A stretch of 64,000 nt of DNA from Rhodococcoides kyotonense (GTDB lineage: Bacteria; Actinomycetota; Actinomycetes; Mycobacteriales; Mycobacteriaceae): assembly GCF_001645385.1 (NCBI RefSeq), contig NZ_LVHI01000012.1, positions 332,106 to 396,105 on the forward strand. Direction: 5' to 3'. The notes beneath the pieces are model-generated. The model saw only the letters and a list, made by a program, of their open reading frames with translations. It was not told where the DNA came from and did no database searches. The translations under genes were made by a program, and so were the position numbers. Positions within the stretch are counted from its first letter, which is position 1; each line of letters opens with the position of its first letter. Positions 24,746-32,568 of the stretch are shown here, piece after piece.

Positions 24746-25341
24746 GGACGAACTCCTAACGAGCGGAGGGCGAATGCGACGAGATCGGGGACGACGTCCG
24801 GGCCCGGCGGTCGATCCGGACTCAGCGGCCCCACCAGAACTTCGCCGACGGCACCGACGAGTGCGGCCGCCGCCAGCTGTGCGTTCTGTTCGGGCACGTC
24901 ACCCGCGGCGATGCCCGCGGTGATCGCGCCGGCGATGGCGTCGGTGAAGCTTCGGCGGAAGACAAGCCGTTCGGCGTCGACGGCGGCATCCACGGGTTCG
25001 GCGAGCAGCGCGTAGGCCATGGTCCGGTTCTTCATCGCGCGGCCGGCGAACGTCTCGACGATGGCCGTGACCCGCTCGACGACGGTGCCGCGCGCACCCG
25101 CGTCGGCGACGGCCTGCACCTCGCGGCCGCATACTTCACGGAAGATCGCGACGACCAGATCGGACTTGTTCTCGAAATGGGTGTAGACACTCCCCGCCGA
25201 GACACCGGCCGCTGCGGCGACGGAAGCGATGGACAGACCCTTGTAGCCCTGCGTCGACAGCACCTCGACGGCGGACGCGAACAGCTTCTCTCTGCCGGCG
25301 TCGAGCCTGGCTTGCACGGACTCCGTGCGGCGGTACGGCAT
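24742..25341 (-). CDS. TetR-family transcriptional regulator
   Basis: The 199-residue protein has the TetR helix-turn-helix: LFASAVEVLSTQGYKGLSIASV, then AAAAGVSAGSVYTHFENKSDLV (residues about 21-64). A helical ligand domain with no recognisable effector motif follows. Its stop overlaps the AidB-like start by 4 bp (ATGA), so the two are co-expressed. A palindrome in the divergent promoter to the enoyl-CoA hydratase gene (25350-25374) is a good operator candidate, which would make it an autorepressor that controls both sides. Confidence 0.9.
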   Translation of the reverse strand: MPYRRTESVQARLDAGREKLFASAVEVLSTQGYKGLSIASVAAAAGVSAGSVYTHFENKSDLVVAIFREVCGREVQAVADAGARGTVVERVTAIVETFAGRAMKNRTMAYALLAEPVDAAVDAERLVFRRSFTDAIAGAITAGIAAGDVPEQNAQLAAAALVGAVGEVLVGPLSPDRPPGPDVVPDLVAFALRSLGVRP

Positions 25342-25349
25342 GTCAAGGA

Positions 25350-25374
25350 TTGAAGCACCGATTCATTGCTTCAA
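25350..25374. promoter_or_regulatory. Candidate TetR operator overlapping the enoyl-CoA hydratase -35
   Basis: TTGAAGCA (25350-25357) and TGCTTCAA (25367-25374) are perfect 8-bp arms around 9 nt. On the plus strand a TTGCTT (25366-25371) lies 18 nt before TACCGT (25390-25395), which is 7 nt before the ATG at 25403. The palindrome thus covers the likely -35 element, a typical repressor site. It lies 9 bp from the tetR-like start on the other strand. Confidence 0.6.
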
Positions 25375-25402
25375 GCAAGGCCTGCTGGGTACCGTCGACT
25401 GC

Positions 25403-26167
25403 ATGGCAGTGAGGATCGAGCGCTCCGGGCCCGTCACGACGATCGTGCTGTCGCGCCCCGAGTCCAGGAATGCCGTCGACGGTCCGACGGCGGCCGAGCT
25501 CGTCGCCGCGTTCGAGGACTTCGATGCCGACGACGACGCGGCCGTCGCGGTTCTCTGGGGCGAAGGCGGGACGTTCTGCTCTGGCGCCGATCTCAAGGCG
25601 CTCGGTACCGAACGATCCAATCACGCAACGGAACACGGCGACGGTCCGATGGGGCCGACCCGCATGCACCTGTCCAAACCGGTCATCGCCGCGGTGTCCG
25701 GGTACGCCGTCGCCGGAGGACTCGAACTCGCGCTGTGGTGCGATCTCCGTGTCGCCGAGGCCGACGCGACGTTCGGCGTGTTCTGCCGCCGATGGGGCGT
25801 TCCGTTGATCGACGGCGGAACCGTCCGCTTGCCGAGGCTCATCGGCGCATCACGTGCGATGGATCTCATTCTGACCGGCCGCGCGGTCGACGCCGACGAG
25901 GCGCTCGCGATCGGCCTGGCCAACCGGGTCGTGCCCGTCGGGCATGCGCGTCGGGAAGCCGAAGAGTTGGCCGGGGCGCTCGCCTCGTTCCCGCAGACCT
26001 GCATGCGACGCGACAGGCTGTCTCTGCTCGAACAGGACGGGCTCGTCGAGGATGCAGCCCTCGTGAACGAATTCCGACACGGCGTCATCTCCATGTCGGC
26101 CGACGCGCTGAACGGTGCGCAGGCGTTCGCCGCAGGCGCCGGAAGGCATGGGGCAGCCACGTCGTGA
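25403..26167 (+). CDS. Enoyl-CoA hydratase/isomerase (crotonase) family protein
   Basis: The 254-residue product has the crotonase pattern RPESRNAVDGPTAAELVAAF, GEGGTFCSGADLKAL (oxyanion hole) and KPVIAAVSGYAVAGGLELALWCDLRV. Crotonases hydrate, isomerise or hydrolyse acyl-CoA thioesters. In the second active-site position the usual acid of hydratases appears as Ala/Phe in ATFGVFCRRWGVPLIDGG, so hydratase activity is not assured. The ATG at 25403 follows a -10-like TACCGT by 7 nt. A longer reading runs into the tetR promoter. It is divergent from the TetR-AidB pair and probably shares their control. Confidence 0.88.
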   Translation: MAVRIERSGPVTTIVLSRPESRNAVDGPTAAELVAAFEDFDADDDAAVAVLWGEGGTFCSGADLKALGTERSNHATEHGDGPMGPTRMHLSKPVIAAVSGYAVAGGLELALWCDLRVAEADATFGVFCRRWGVPLIDGGTVRLPRLIGASRAMDLILTGRAVDADEALAIGLANRVVPVGHARREAEELAGALASFPQTCMRRDRLSLLEQDGLVEDAALVNEFRHGVISMSADALNGAQAFAAGAGRHGAATS

Positions 26168-26201
26168 CGACGGATCGCCAACGCAGGACTACCGTGAACT
26201 C

Positions 26202-26447
26202 ATGAGCGAGCACGACATCTACAGCAAGATCGAGCAGTTGGTCGCCACCGAGCACAAGCTCAGGTCGCAGACCGAAGCCGGCGAGATCGACCCGAGTGAC
26301 GAGAAGGCCCAGCTGGCATCGATCGAGCGTGCGCTCGACCAGTGCTGGGACCTGCTGCGTCAGCGCCGCGCCCGTCTCGATGCGGGACAGAACCCGGACG
26401 ACGCCCAGGTCAACAGCGTCGAACAGGTCGAGCACTACCTGCAGTAA
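26202..26447 (+). CDS. DUF2630 family small protein
   Basis: The 81-residue acidic helical protein (MSEHDIYSKIEQLVATEHKL, later RALDQCWDLLRQRRARLDAG and VNSVEQVEHYLQ) matches the DUF2630 family, found in many actinobacteria and of unknown function. The ATG lies 6 nt after TACCGT, so the gene may be leaderless. Its stop is directly followed by the stop of the convergent SDR gene, with no space between. Confidence 0.82.
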   Translation: MSEHDIYSKIEQLVATEHKLRSQTEAGEIDPSDEKAQLASIERALDQCWDLLRQRRARLDAGQNPDDAQVNSVEQVEHYLQ

Positions 26448-27206
26448 CTACACGAAGCGGTTCGTCAGCTCGTTGGGCAGGAAGCGCAGGGCCAGGTCGA
26501 TGCCCTGCCACTTCAGGCCGGGCAGGGCGACGCGTCGCGATTCCTTCTCGATGGCGTCGACCATTGCGGTGACGCCCTCGTCCAGGCTTGCCGTCATGGA
26601 CGACGCGTCGCCTGCTTTCGCGGACATGTCGGTGGCGATGAAGCCGGGCAGCAGCGTCGTGACGGCGATGTCGGTGCCTGCCAGTTCCGTCGACAGTGCT
26701 TCACCGAGTGCGGCGACGCCTGCCTTGCTGGCGGAGTAGACAGCTTTCGCGCCCGGGAGGCCGCGGTCCGCGCTGATCGACGACACGAGCACCAGGTGTC
26801 CGAACTTCTGCGCCCGAAAGATCTCGAGCGCTGCCTCGGTCTGCGACAGGGCACCGACGAAATTGGTTCGAGCCGTGGCGAGGTTCGCGTCGGCTCGACC
26901 GCTTCCGATCTTGGCGCCCTTGCCGAGACCCGCGTTGACGACGACCCGGTCGAGCCCGCCCACTTCGTCTCGTAGCTCACCGAACGCGGCGACGACGGCC
27001 TCGTGGTCGGTCACGTCGAGTGCTCGGACGGCAACCGTGATGTCGGGATGTTGCGCAACCAATTCCTCGCGCAGGCTCTTCAATCGATCGAGTCGCCGCG
27101 CACACAATGCGAGATCGCGCCCCTTCGCGGCGAACCGCCGGGCCATCTCCTCCCCCAGGCCCGAGCTCGCGCCGGTGATCAGAATCTTCTGTCTCCTCTG
27201 CCCCAT
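26448..27206 (-). CDS. Short-chain dehydrogenase/reductase
   Basis: The 252-residue SDR has the nucleotide motif ITGASSGLGEEMA (residues 11-23), NAGLGKG, and the catalytic Ser-Tyr-Lys set in LVLVSSISADRGLPGAKAVYSASKAGVAAL. A C-terminal GLKWQGIDLALRFLPNEL segment is also seen in mycobacterial SDRs of the oxidoreductase class. Substrate and cofactor are not readable. It is divergent from the flavoprotein disulfide reductase gene. Confidence 0.88.
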   Translation of the reverse strand: MGQRRQKILITGASSGLGEEMARRFAAKGRDLALCARRLDRLKSLREELVAQHPDITVAVRALDVTDHEAVVAAFGELRDEVGGLDRVVVNAGLGKGAKIGSGRADANLATARTNFVGALSQTEAALEIFRAQKFGHLVLVSSISADRGLPGAKAVYSASKAGVAALGEALSTELAGTDIAVTTLLPGFIATDMSAKAGDASSMTASLDEGVTAMVDAIEKESRRVALPGLKWQGIDLALRFLPNELTNRFV

Positions 27207-27235
27207 GGCCGACGAGCCTATGTCACTCTGGAGAA

Positions 27236-28672
27236 ATGACCTCAGCGAGCACGGACGAATTCGACGTCATCGTCATCGGCGGCGGACCCGTCGGCGAGAA
27301 CGCGGCCAGTTACGCGATCGCCGGCAGTGACCGCACTGCCGTCATCGTCGAGCACCAACTCGTCGGTGGCGAGTGCTCGTATTGGGCGTGTATGCCCAGC
27401 AAGGCGCTGCTTCGTCCGGGCCAGGTGCTCGACGCCGCGCGCAACATGCCCGGCGTCGAGGAGCTGGTCGGCGACAAGCCGCTCGACGTGCCTGCGGTCC
27501 TTGCGCGTCGGGACTCGTTCACGCATGCGCTCGACGATTCGTCGCAGGTCGACTGGGCCGAGTCCGAGGGCATTTCCGTCGTACGTGGCCACGGCCGTAT
27601 CTCGGGTGAGAAGACCGTCGATGTCGACGGCCGTACGCTGACCGCGCGACATGCCATCGTTCTCGCGACCGGTACGACGGCGTCGATTCCCGGCACTCCC
27701 GGTCTGCGCGAGGCGTTGCCGTGGACCTCGCGCGACGCGACCAACATGCACGAGGTGCCGACGCGCGTCGCAGTTATCGGTGGCGGGGTCGTCGCCAGCG
27801 AGAGCGCGACGTGGTTGCTGTCGCTCGGTGCCGAGGTGACGATGCTCGTGCGCGGCGGGTCGTTGCTGTCGAACGCCGAGCCGTTCGCGAGCGAACTCGT
27901 CGCGGACGCACTACGCGCGCGAGGCGCGAGGATCGTGTTCCACGCGGACGTGACGAACGTGTCGCGACCCGACGTGAACGACACGGGCATCGGCAGAATC
28001 CACGGCGGCCCTGCCGAACTGACCGTGGGCGGCGAGACGATCACCGTCGACGAAATCGTCGTTGCCGCAGGCAGAAAGCCGACCAGCGGCGATGTCGGCC
28101 TGTCGGCAGTCGGGTTGGAGGACGGCGCCACCGTCGAGGTCGACTACCATCTACAGGTGCCTGGCATTCCGTGGCTCTACGCGGTCGGCGACGTCAACGG
28201 ACGCGCGCAGCTGACTCACATGGGCAAGTACCAGGGACGCGTCGCGGGCGACGTCATCGCGGCGCGTGCGGACGGCACGCCGCTCGACGGCAAGCGATTC
28301 TCGGCGACGGCAGATCACGGGCAGATCCCGCAGGTCGTGTTCACCGCGCTCGAGGTCGCGTCCGTCGGGCAGACCGAGAAGAACGCGCGCGACGCGGGCA
28401 TCGACGTGGAGATCCTGGGCGTCGACATCGCGGTGGCCGGGTCGTCGCTGCAGCAGGACAACTTCTCCGGGCACGCGCAACTGGTGGTGGACCGGGCGAA
28501 GGACATCGTCGTCGGAGCCACGTTCGTCGGACCCGGCGTCGCCGAGTTGGTCCATGCCGCAACGGTTGCCGTCGTCGGCAAGGTGACTCTCGACGACCTG
28601 TGGCACGCGGTCCCGTCGTACCCGACGGTGAGCGAGGTGTGGTTGCGGCTGCTGGAGTCTCGCAGGACGTAG
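27236..28672 (+). CDS. Flavoprotein disulfide reductase (mercuric-reductase/Lpd-like)
   Basis: The 478-residue protein has an N-terminal FAD motif (VIVIGGGPVGENAASYA), the redox-active disulfide GGECSYWACMPSKALLRP (CX4C), a second NAD(P) motif (VAVIGGGVVASESATW) and the C-terminal dimerisation domain with HAVPSYPTVSE supplying the His-Glu pair. This places it with class I pyridine nucleotide-disulfide oxidoreductases. It is not next to any dehydrogenase-complex gene and lacks mercury-binding cysteines. A quinone or general reductase role, as for some mycobacterial Lpd homologues, is plausible but unproven. Confidence 0.88.
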   Translation: MTSASTDEFDVIVIGGGPVGENAASYAIAGSDRTAVIVEHQLVGGECSYWACMPSKALLRPGQVLDAARNMPGVEELVGDKPLDVPAVLARRDSFTHALDDSSQVDWAESEGISVVRGHGRISGEKTVDVDGRTLTARHAIVLATGTTASIPGTPGLREALPWTSRDATNMHEVPTRVAVIGGGVVASESATWLLSLGAEVTMLVRGGSLLSNAEPFASELVADALRARGARIVFHADVTNVSRPDVNDTGIGRIHGGPAELTVGGETITVDEIVVAAGRKPTSGDVGLSAVGLEDGATVEVDYHLQVPGIPWLYAVGDVNGRAQLTHMGKYQGRVAGDVIAARADGTPLDGKRFSATADHGQIPQVVFTALEVASVGQTEKNARDAGIDVEILGVDIAVAGSSLQQDNFSGHAQLVVDRAKDIVVGATFVGPGVAELVHAATVAVVGKVTLDDLWHAVPSYPTVSEVWLRLLESRRT

Positions 28673-28681
28673 ATTGGACGC

Positions 28682-29458
28682 GTGAGCCAGGAAACCGGAT
28701 CGAAACAGCAGCCGCTGTTGGTGTTGGGCAAGATCACCGAGATTCTCGACGCGTTCTCGTTCGACCGTCCGTCGCTGACGCTCGGTGAGATCCAGCAGAG
28801 CACCGGAATTCCGACGTCGACGGTGCAACGCCTGGTCACCAACCTCGTCGCACAGGGTTTCCTCGACCGCGCCGGAGATCGGATCCGCATCGGCGTCCGG
28901 ATGGCGTACTGGGCAGCAACGGCCACAAAGGATCTCGACGTCCTCTCCATCGTGAACCCGGTACTCAAGGAGGTTCGAGACCTCACGGGCGAAACCGCCT
29001 GCTTCTTCCGGCCGGAACAGAACTATCGCGTGTGCGTCGCGATCGCCGAGACGAAGCATGCACTACGCCGAGACATGTACGTCGGCAAGGTGATTCCGCT
29101 GAACGTCGGATCGGCGAGCCGTGTGCTGCTCGCTTACGATTCGGCACTCGCAGACCGCATCCTGTCGGGCACCCTCGAACAGATGACGGCCGAATCAATC
29201 ACGCAGAAGGACACGCTGCGCGCCGCGGTCGACCGGGCCCGCGCCGACGGCTACGCCATCACGACCGGTGAACGCGAGACCGGTGCGTCGGGGTTGTCGG
29301 CGCCGGTGTTCGACTCCGCCGCCGACATCATCGGTGCCGTGACCATCAGCGGCCCGACACTTCGAATGCCGTTGTCGCAGTGCGAGGAATGGGTGGACCT
29401 GCTCGTCTCGCACGCCGAGCAGATCACCCGAACCCTCGGTGGCCGCTACCCGGCGTGA
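28682..29458 (+). CDS. IclR-family transcriptional regulator
   Basis: The 258-residue protein has an N-terminal winged helix (LGKITEILDAFSFDRPSLTLG, with TGIPTSTVQRLVTNLVAQGFL) and a C-terminal IclR effector domain (GSASRVLLAYD, GYAITTGERETGASGLSAPV). The GTG at 28682 lies 6 nt after TAGATT, so it is probably leaderless. Its 3' end overlaps the convergent 2-hydroxyacid dehydrogenase gene by 13 bp. The adjacent hydroxy-acid operon (29446-33948) is its most likely target. Confidence 0.9.
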   Translation: MSQETGSKQQPLLVLGKITEILDAFSFDRPSLTLGEIQQSTGIPTSTVQRLVTNLVAQGFLDRAGDRIRIGVRMAYWAATATKDLDVLSIVNPVLKEVRDLTGETACFFRPEQNYRVCVAIAETKHALRRDMYVGKVIPLNVGSASRVLLAYDSALADRILSGTLEQMTAESITQKDTLRAAVDRARADGYAITTGERETGASGLSAPVFDSAADIIGAVTISGPTLRMPLSQCEEWVDLLVSHAEQITRTLGGRYPA

Positions 29459-30435
29459 CCCCACGCTTCGGGATTGACCGGATGCGGCGGTAGCGAGCCG
29501 GTCGCCATGGCTGCCGCGTTCTCGGCGCACAATCGGGCCATCTCGGACCGCACCGACACCGTCGCGCTCCCGACGTGCGGTAGCAACACCGTGTTCGGTA
29601 GTCCCGCGAGCCCCGGTTCCAACTCCGGTTCCCGCTCGTACACGTCCAGGCCCGCACCCGCGATGACTCTCTCGCGCAACGCCGTCACCAACGCAGCCTC
29701 GTCGACGACGGGTCCGCGCGCGGTGTTGATCAGGATCGCGGAGTTCTTCATCGCGTGCAGCACCCGTGTGTCGACGAGGTGATGCGTCGACTCGCTCAGC
29801 GGAACGTGCAGGGACAGAAAGTCGCTCGTCGCGACGAGCTCGTCCCACGACACGTGCTCGACGCGTCCGGCGAACTCACCCAATTCCTCGTCGCTGACCT
29901 CGCGGTCCGACGGCGGACGCGGGCAGAACTTGACCGTCATGCCGAATCCGAGAGCTCGACGCGCCGTCGCCCGTGCGATTCGGCCGAACCCTGCGAGCCC
30001 GAGAACACGACCGGACACGTCGGTGCCGAGCATGAATTCGGGCTTCCACCCGGTGAATCCGCCGGAACGGACGAGATTGTCCGACTCGATCGCACGCCGC
30101 GCGGCCGCCAGCATCAGCAACAGCGCGATGTCGGCGGTCGAATCCGTCAGTACCCCAGGCGTGTTCCCGACGGTGATGCCGCGCGCCGTGGCCGCAGCGA
30201 CGTCGATGTTGTCGAATCCGACGGCATAGTTCGAGATACCGACGAGCTTGGCCGACGCCAGCAGCTCGGCATCGAACTTGTCGCGCAGTTGCGACACGAC
30301 GACCGAATAGTCACCGGAGGCGCATCGCTCCACCAAACCGTCGTGGTCGAGCTCGAGGACCTCCACCTCGCCTGCCGCGGCGAGAATGTCCATGCCGGGC
30401 GCGGGAATCGGGTGGGTGACGAGGATGCGGCTCAC
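29446..30435 (-). CDS. D-isomer-specific 2-hydroxyacid dehydrogenase
   Basis: The 329-residue NAD(P)-dependent enzyme would reduce a 2-oxo acid or oxidise a D-2-hydroxy acid (GhrB/glyoxylate-reductase type). Visible features are GRVLGLAGFGRIARATARRA, where the third Gly of the dinucleotide motif is Ala; the catalytic Arg in INTARGPVVDEAAL; Glu in GAGLDVYEREPE; and His in LLPHVGSAT. The GTG at 30435 overlaps the stop of the HMG-CoA-lyase-like gene as GTGA, which fixes the start. It is the last gene of the operon and overlaps the IclR gene's 3' end. Confidence 0.88.
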   Translation of the reverse strand: MSRILVTHPIPAPGMDILAAAGEVEVLELDHDGLVERCASGDYSVVVSQLRDKFDAELLASAKLVGISNYAVGFDNIDVAAATARGITVGNTPGVLTDSTADIALLLMLAAARRAIESDNLVRSGGFTGWKPEFMLGTDVSGRVLGLAGFGRIARATARRALGFGMTVKFCPRPPSDREVSDEELGEFAGRVEHVSWDELVATSDFLSLHVPLSESTHHLVDTRVLHAMKNSAILINTARGPVVDEAALVTALRERVIAGAGLDVYEREPELEPGLAGLPNTVLLPHVGSATVSVRSEMARLCAENAAAMATGSLPPHPVNPEAWGHAG

Positions 30436-31355
30436 AGCACCCACTCGAACTTGTCTGCTGACGAATGCGCACCCTGAACGGTCTTGGAACGCATGGGCTC
30501 GCCCAGTTCGGCGAGAAGTTTCTCCGACAAATCCACCATGGTGGCCAGCGTATCGGGCTGGAACCAGTCGGGTCGCGTCGCGAACAGAATGTCCTCGCTC
30601 GAGGTGTTGCCGCTTGCACCGGGTGCGAACGGGCACCCGCCGAGGCCACCGAGTGAGCCGTCGACCATCGCTGCGCCCGCGGTGATGGCGGCGAGGGTGT
30701 TGGCCACACCGAGTCCCCACGTGTCGTGACCGTGGAAGACGATGCGGCGCTGCGGTGTTTCGTCGACGACGCGGGTGATCAGCGACGATACCTGTGCCGG
30801 AACGGCCTGCCCGAGGGTGTCGCAGACGACGATGTCCGTTGCCCCGTGCGCACGCTCGTCGCGCGCGATGTCGAGTACACGCTCCTGCGGCACCTGCCCT
30901 TCGAACGGGCAGGTGAACGACGTCGCGATGCACAGCTGGATCTGCCCGTCGACGCTGCGCGTGATCTCCACGGCGTCGGGCATCGCCGCGAGGCTGTCCT
31001 CGGTGAGGCGGCCGATGTTGGCCTTGTTGTGCGAATCCGACGCCGAGAAGCAGTACTGAAAGTTGCGCGCCCCTGCCGCGGCGGCCTTTTCGATGTGCCT
31101 GGGCGTGGCCACCCAGACCCAGCACTTCTCCAGTTCCTCGTCCGTCAATTCGCTGATGACTTCGAGCGTGTTCGCCATCGGCGGCACCAGATCACCGCGT
31201 GCCATGGATCCGATCTCGAGCGACGGAACACCGGCTGCGAGCAGGCTTCTGGCGACGTCGAGCTTTCTTTCCGTCGACAGTAGTTTCCCGGTCAGCTGCA
31301 GACCGTCACGCAACGTGACGTCCCGGAGTTCGGCGGTGGGGGTGAACTGGAACAT
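30432..31355 (-). CDS. HMG-CoA lyase-like enzyme
   Basis: The 307-residue TIM-barrel protein has all active-site elements of hydroxymethylglutaryl-CoA lyases: LRDVTLRDGLQ near residue 10-20 (Arg-Asp), HGHDTWGLGVANTLAAI (metal-binding His pair) and GGCPFAPGASGNTSSED (catalytic Cys). The family cleaves 3-hydroxy-3-methylglutaryl-CoA to acetyl-CoA and acetoacetate; close relatives cleave other tertiary 3-hydroxyacyl-CoAs. The upstream CoA-transferase gene would supply the CoA ester. It overlaps neighbours on both sides (TGATG and GTGA), so it is tightly coupled. Confidence 0.88.
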   Translation of the reverse strand: MFQFTPTAELRDVTLRDGLQLTGKLLSTERKLDVARSLLAAGVPSLEIGSMARGDLVPPMANTLEVISELTDEELEKCWVWVATPRHIEKAAAAGARNFQYCFSASDSHNKANIGRLTEDSLAAMPDAVEITRSVDGQIQLCIATSFTCPFEGQVPQERVLDIARDERAHGATDIVVCDTLGQAVPAQVSSLITRVVDETPQRRIVFHGHDTWGLGVANTLAAITAGAAMVDGSLGGLGGCPFAPGASGNTSSEDILFATRPDWFQPDTLATMVDLSEKLLAELGEPMRSKTVQGAHSSADKFEWVL

Positions 31356-32554
31356 CAGGCGTCCATCTCTTCGTCGGTGCGTCCGAGCAAGGTCGAGAGT
31401 ACTTCGCGGGTGTGCTCGCCGAGGTCGGGCCCCACCGATCGGATGGGGAGCGAGCGGTCGCCGATGACGGGCACAACCCCGACGAACCCCACGTCGGCCG
31501 GCTCGTCCGCGCCGGTGTCGACCTCGAAGTGCTGGATCATGTTTCGTGCCGCGTACTGTTCGTCGGCGACGACGTCGGCCGCGGTGTAGATCGGTCCCGA
31601 CGGCACTCCTGCGGCGTCGAGCTGCTTCAAAGCTTCGTCACGAGAACGCATTCCGGTCCACGCGCTGATGGCCGCATCGAGTTCGTCACGACGCTTCCAG
31701 CGACCTGCGTTGGTCGCCAGTTCCGGGTCGGCTCCGAGATCGGGACGTTCGATCGTGTTCATGTAGCGCTGGAAGATGGCGTCGCCGTTGCCCGCTACGA
31801 CGACGGACTTGCCGTCGTTGCACATGTACGCGTTCGACGGCGCGATACCTTCCATGCGGCCGCCGGTGCGTTCGCGTTCGACGCCGTACGCGAGATAGTC
31901 CGGAATGAGCGACTCCATCATCGACAGAATCGACTCGTTGAGAGCGACGTCGATCGAGCGCTGCTCCAGCGACAGCGTCTCCTTGGCTGTCTGCCGCTGG
32001 AAAAGGGCCATGACACAACCGAATGCGGCGTACAGGCCTGCGATCGAGTCTCCGATGGACACGCCGACGCGTACCGGCGGCCGGTCGGGATCGCCGACGA
32101 GGTTGCGAAATCCTCCGTAGGACTCGGCGACCGCGGCGAAGCCCGGCCGTTCCGACATCGGTCCGGTCTGCCCGAACGCCGAGATACGGGTGATGATCAG
32201 ATCGGGATTCTTCTCGCTGAGAATCTCGGGCGAGAGCCCCCATTTCTCCAGTGTCCCCGGCCGGAAGTTCTCGAGCACGATGTCGCACTTCGCGGCGAGG
32301 TCGATGACGTCCTGACGGCCCTGCTCGGTGCGCAGGTCCAGCACGATCGACTTCTTGTTGCGATTGATCGTGCGGTACAGCATCGACGTCGTGCCGGAGT
32401 AGAGGCGCCAGTTGCGGAGTTCGTCTCCGGTACCGGGACGCTCCACCTTGATCACCTCGGCACCGAAGTCGGCCAGCATTCGGGCCGCGGTCGGTGCGGC
32501 GATGTAGTTACCGAGTTCGAGTACTCGAACTCCGCTCAGTGGGAGTGCGTTCAT
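31355..32554 (-). CDS. Class III (CaiB/BaiF) CoA-transferase
   Basis: The 399-residue enzyme moves CoA between carboxylic acids through an aspartyl-CoA thioester. It shows the family N-terminus LSGVRVLELGNYIAAPTAARML, then DFGAEVIKVERPGTGD, NRNKKSIVLDLR, and the nucleophile region VRVGVSIGDSIAGLYAAFG. The ATG at 32554 follows a GAGAGGG site by about 9 nt, better than an upstream TTG. It is encoded between the transporter and the lyase gene, so it probably activates the imported hydroxy acid for cleavage. Confidence 0.9.
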   Translation of the reverse strand: MNALPLSGVRVLELGNYIAAPTAARMLADFGAEVIKVERPGTGDELRNWRLYSGTTSMLYRTINRNKKSIVLDLRTEQGRQDVIDLAAKCDIVLENFRPGTLEKWGLSPEILSEKNPDLIITRISAFGQTGPMSERPGFAAVAESYGGFRNLVGDPDRPPVRVGVSIGDSIAGLYAAFGCVMALFQRQTAKETLSLEQRSIDVALNESILSMMESLIPDYLAYGVERERTGGRMEGIAPSNAYMCNDGKSVVVAGNGDAIFQRYMNTIERPDLGADPELATNAGRWKRRDELDAAISAWTGMRSRDEALKQLDAAGVPSGPIYTAADVVADEQYAARNMIQHFEVDTGADEPADVGFVGVVPVIGDRSLPIRSVGPDLGEHTREVLSTLLGRTDEEMDA

Positions 32555-32568
32555 GGTCAATTACCCTC

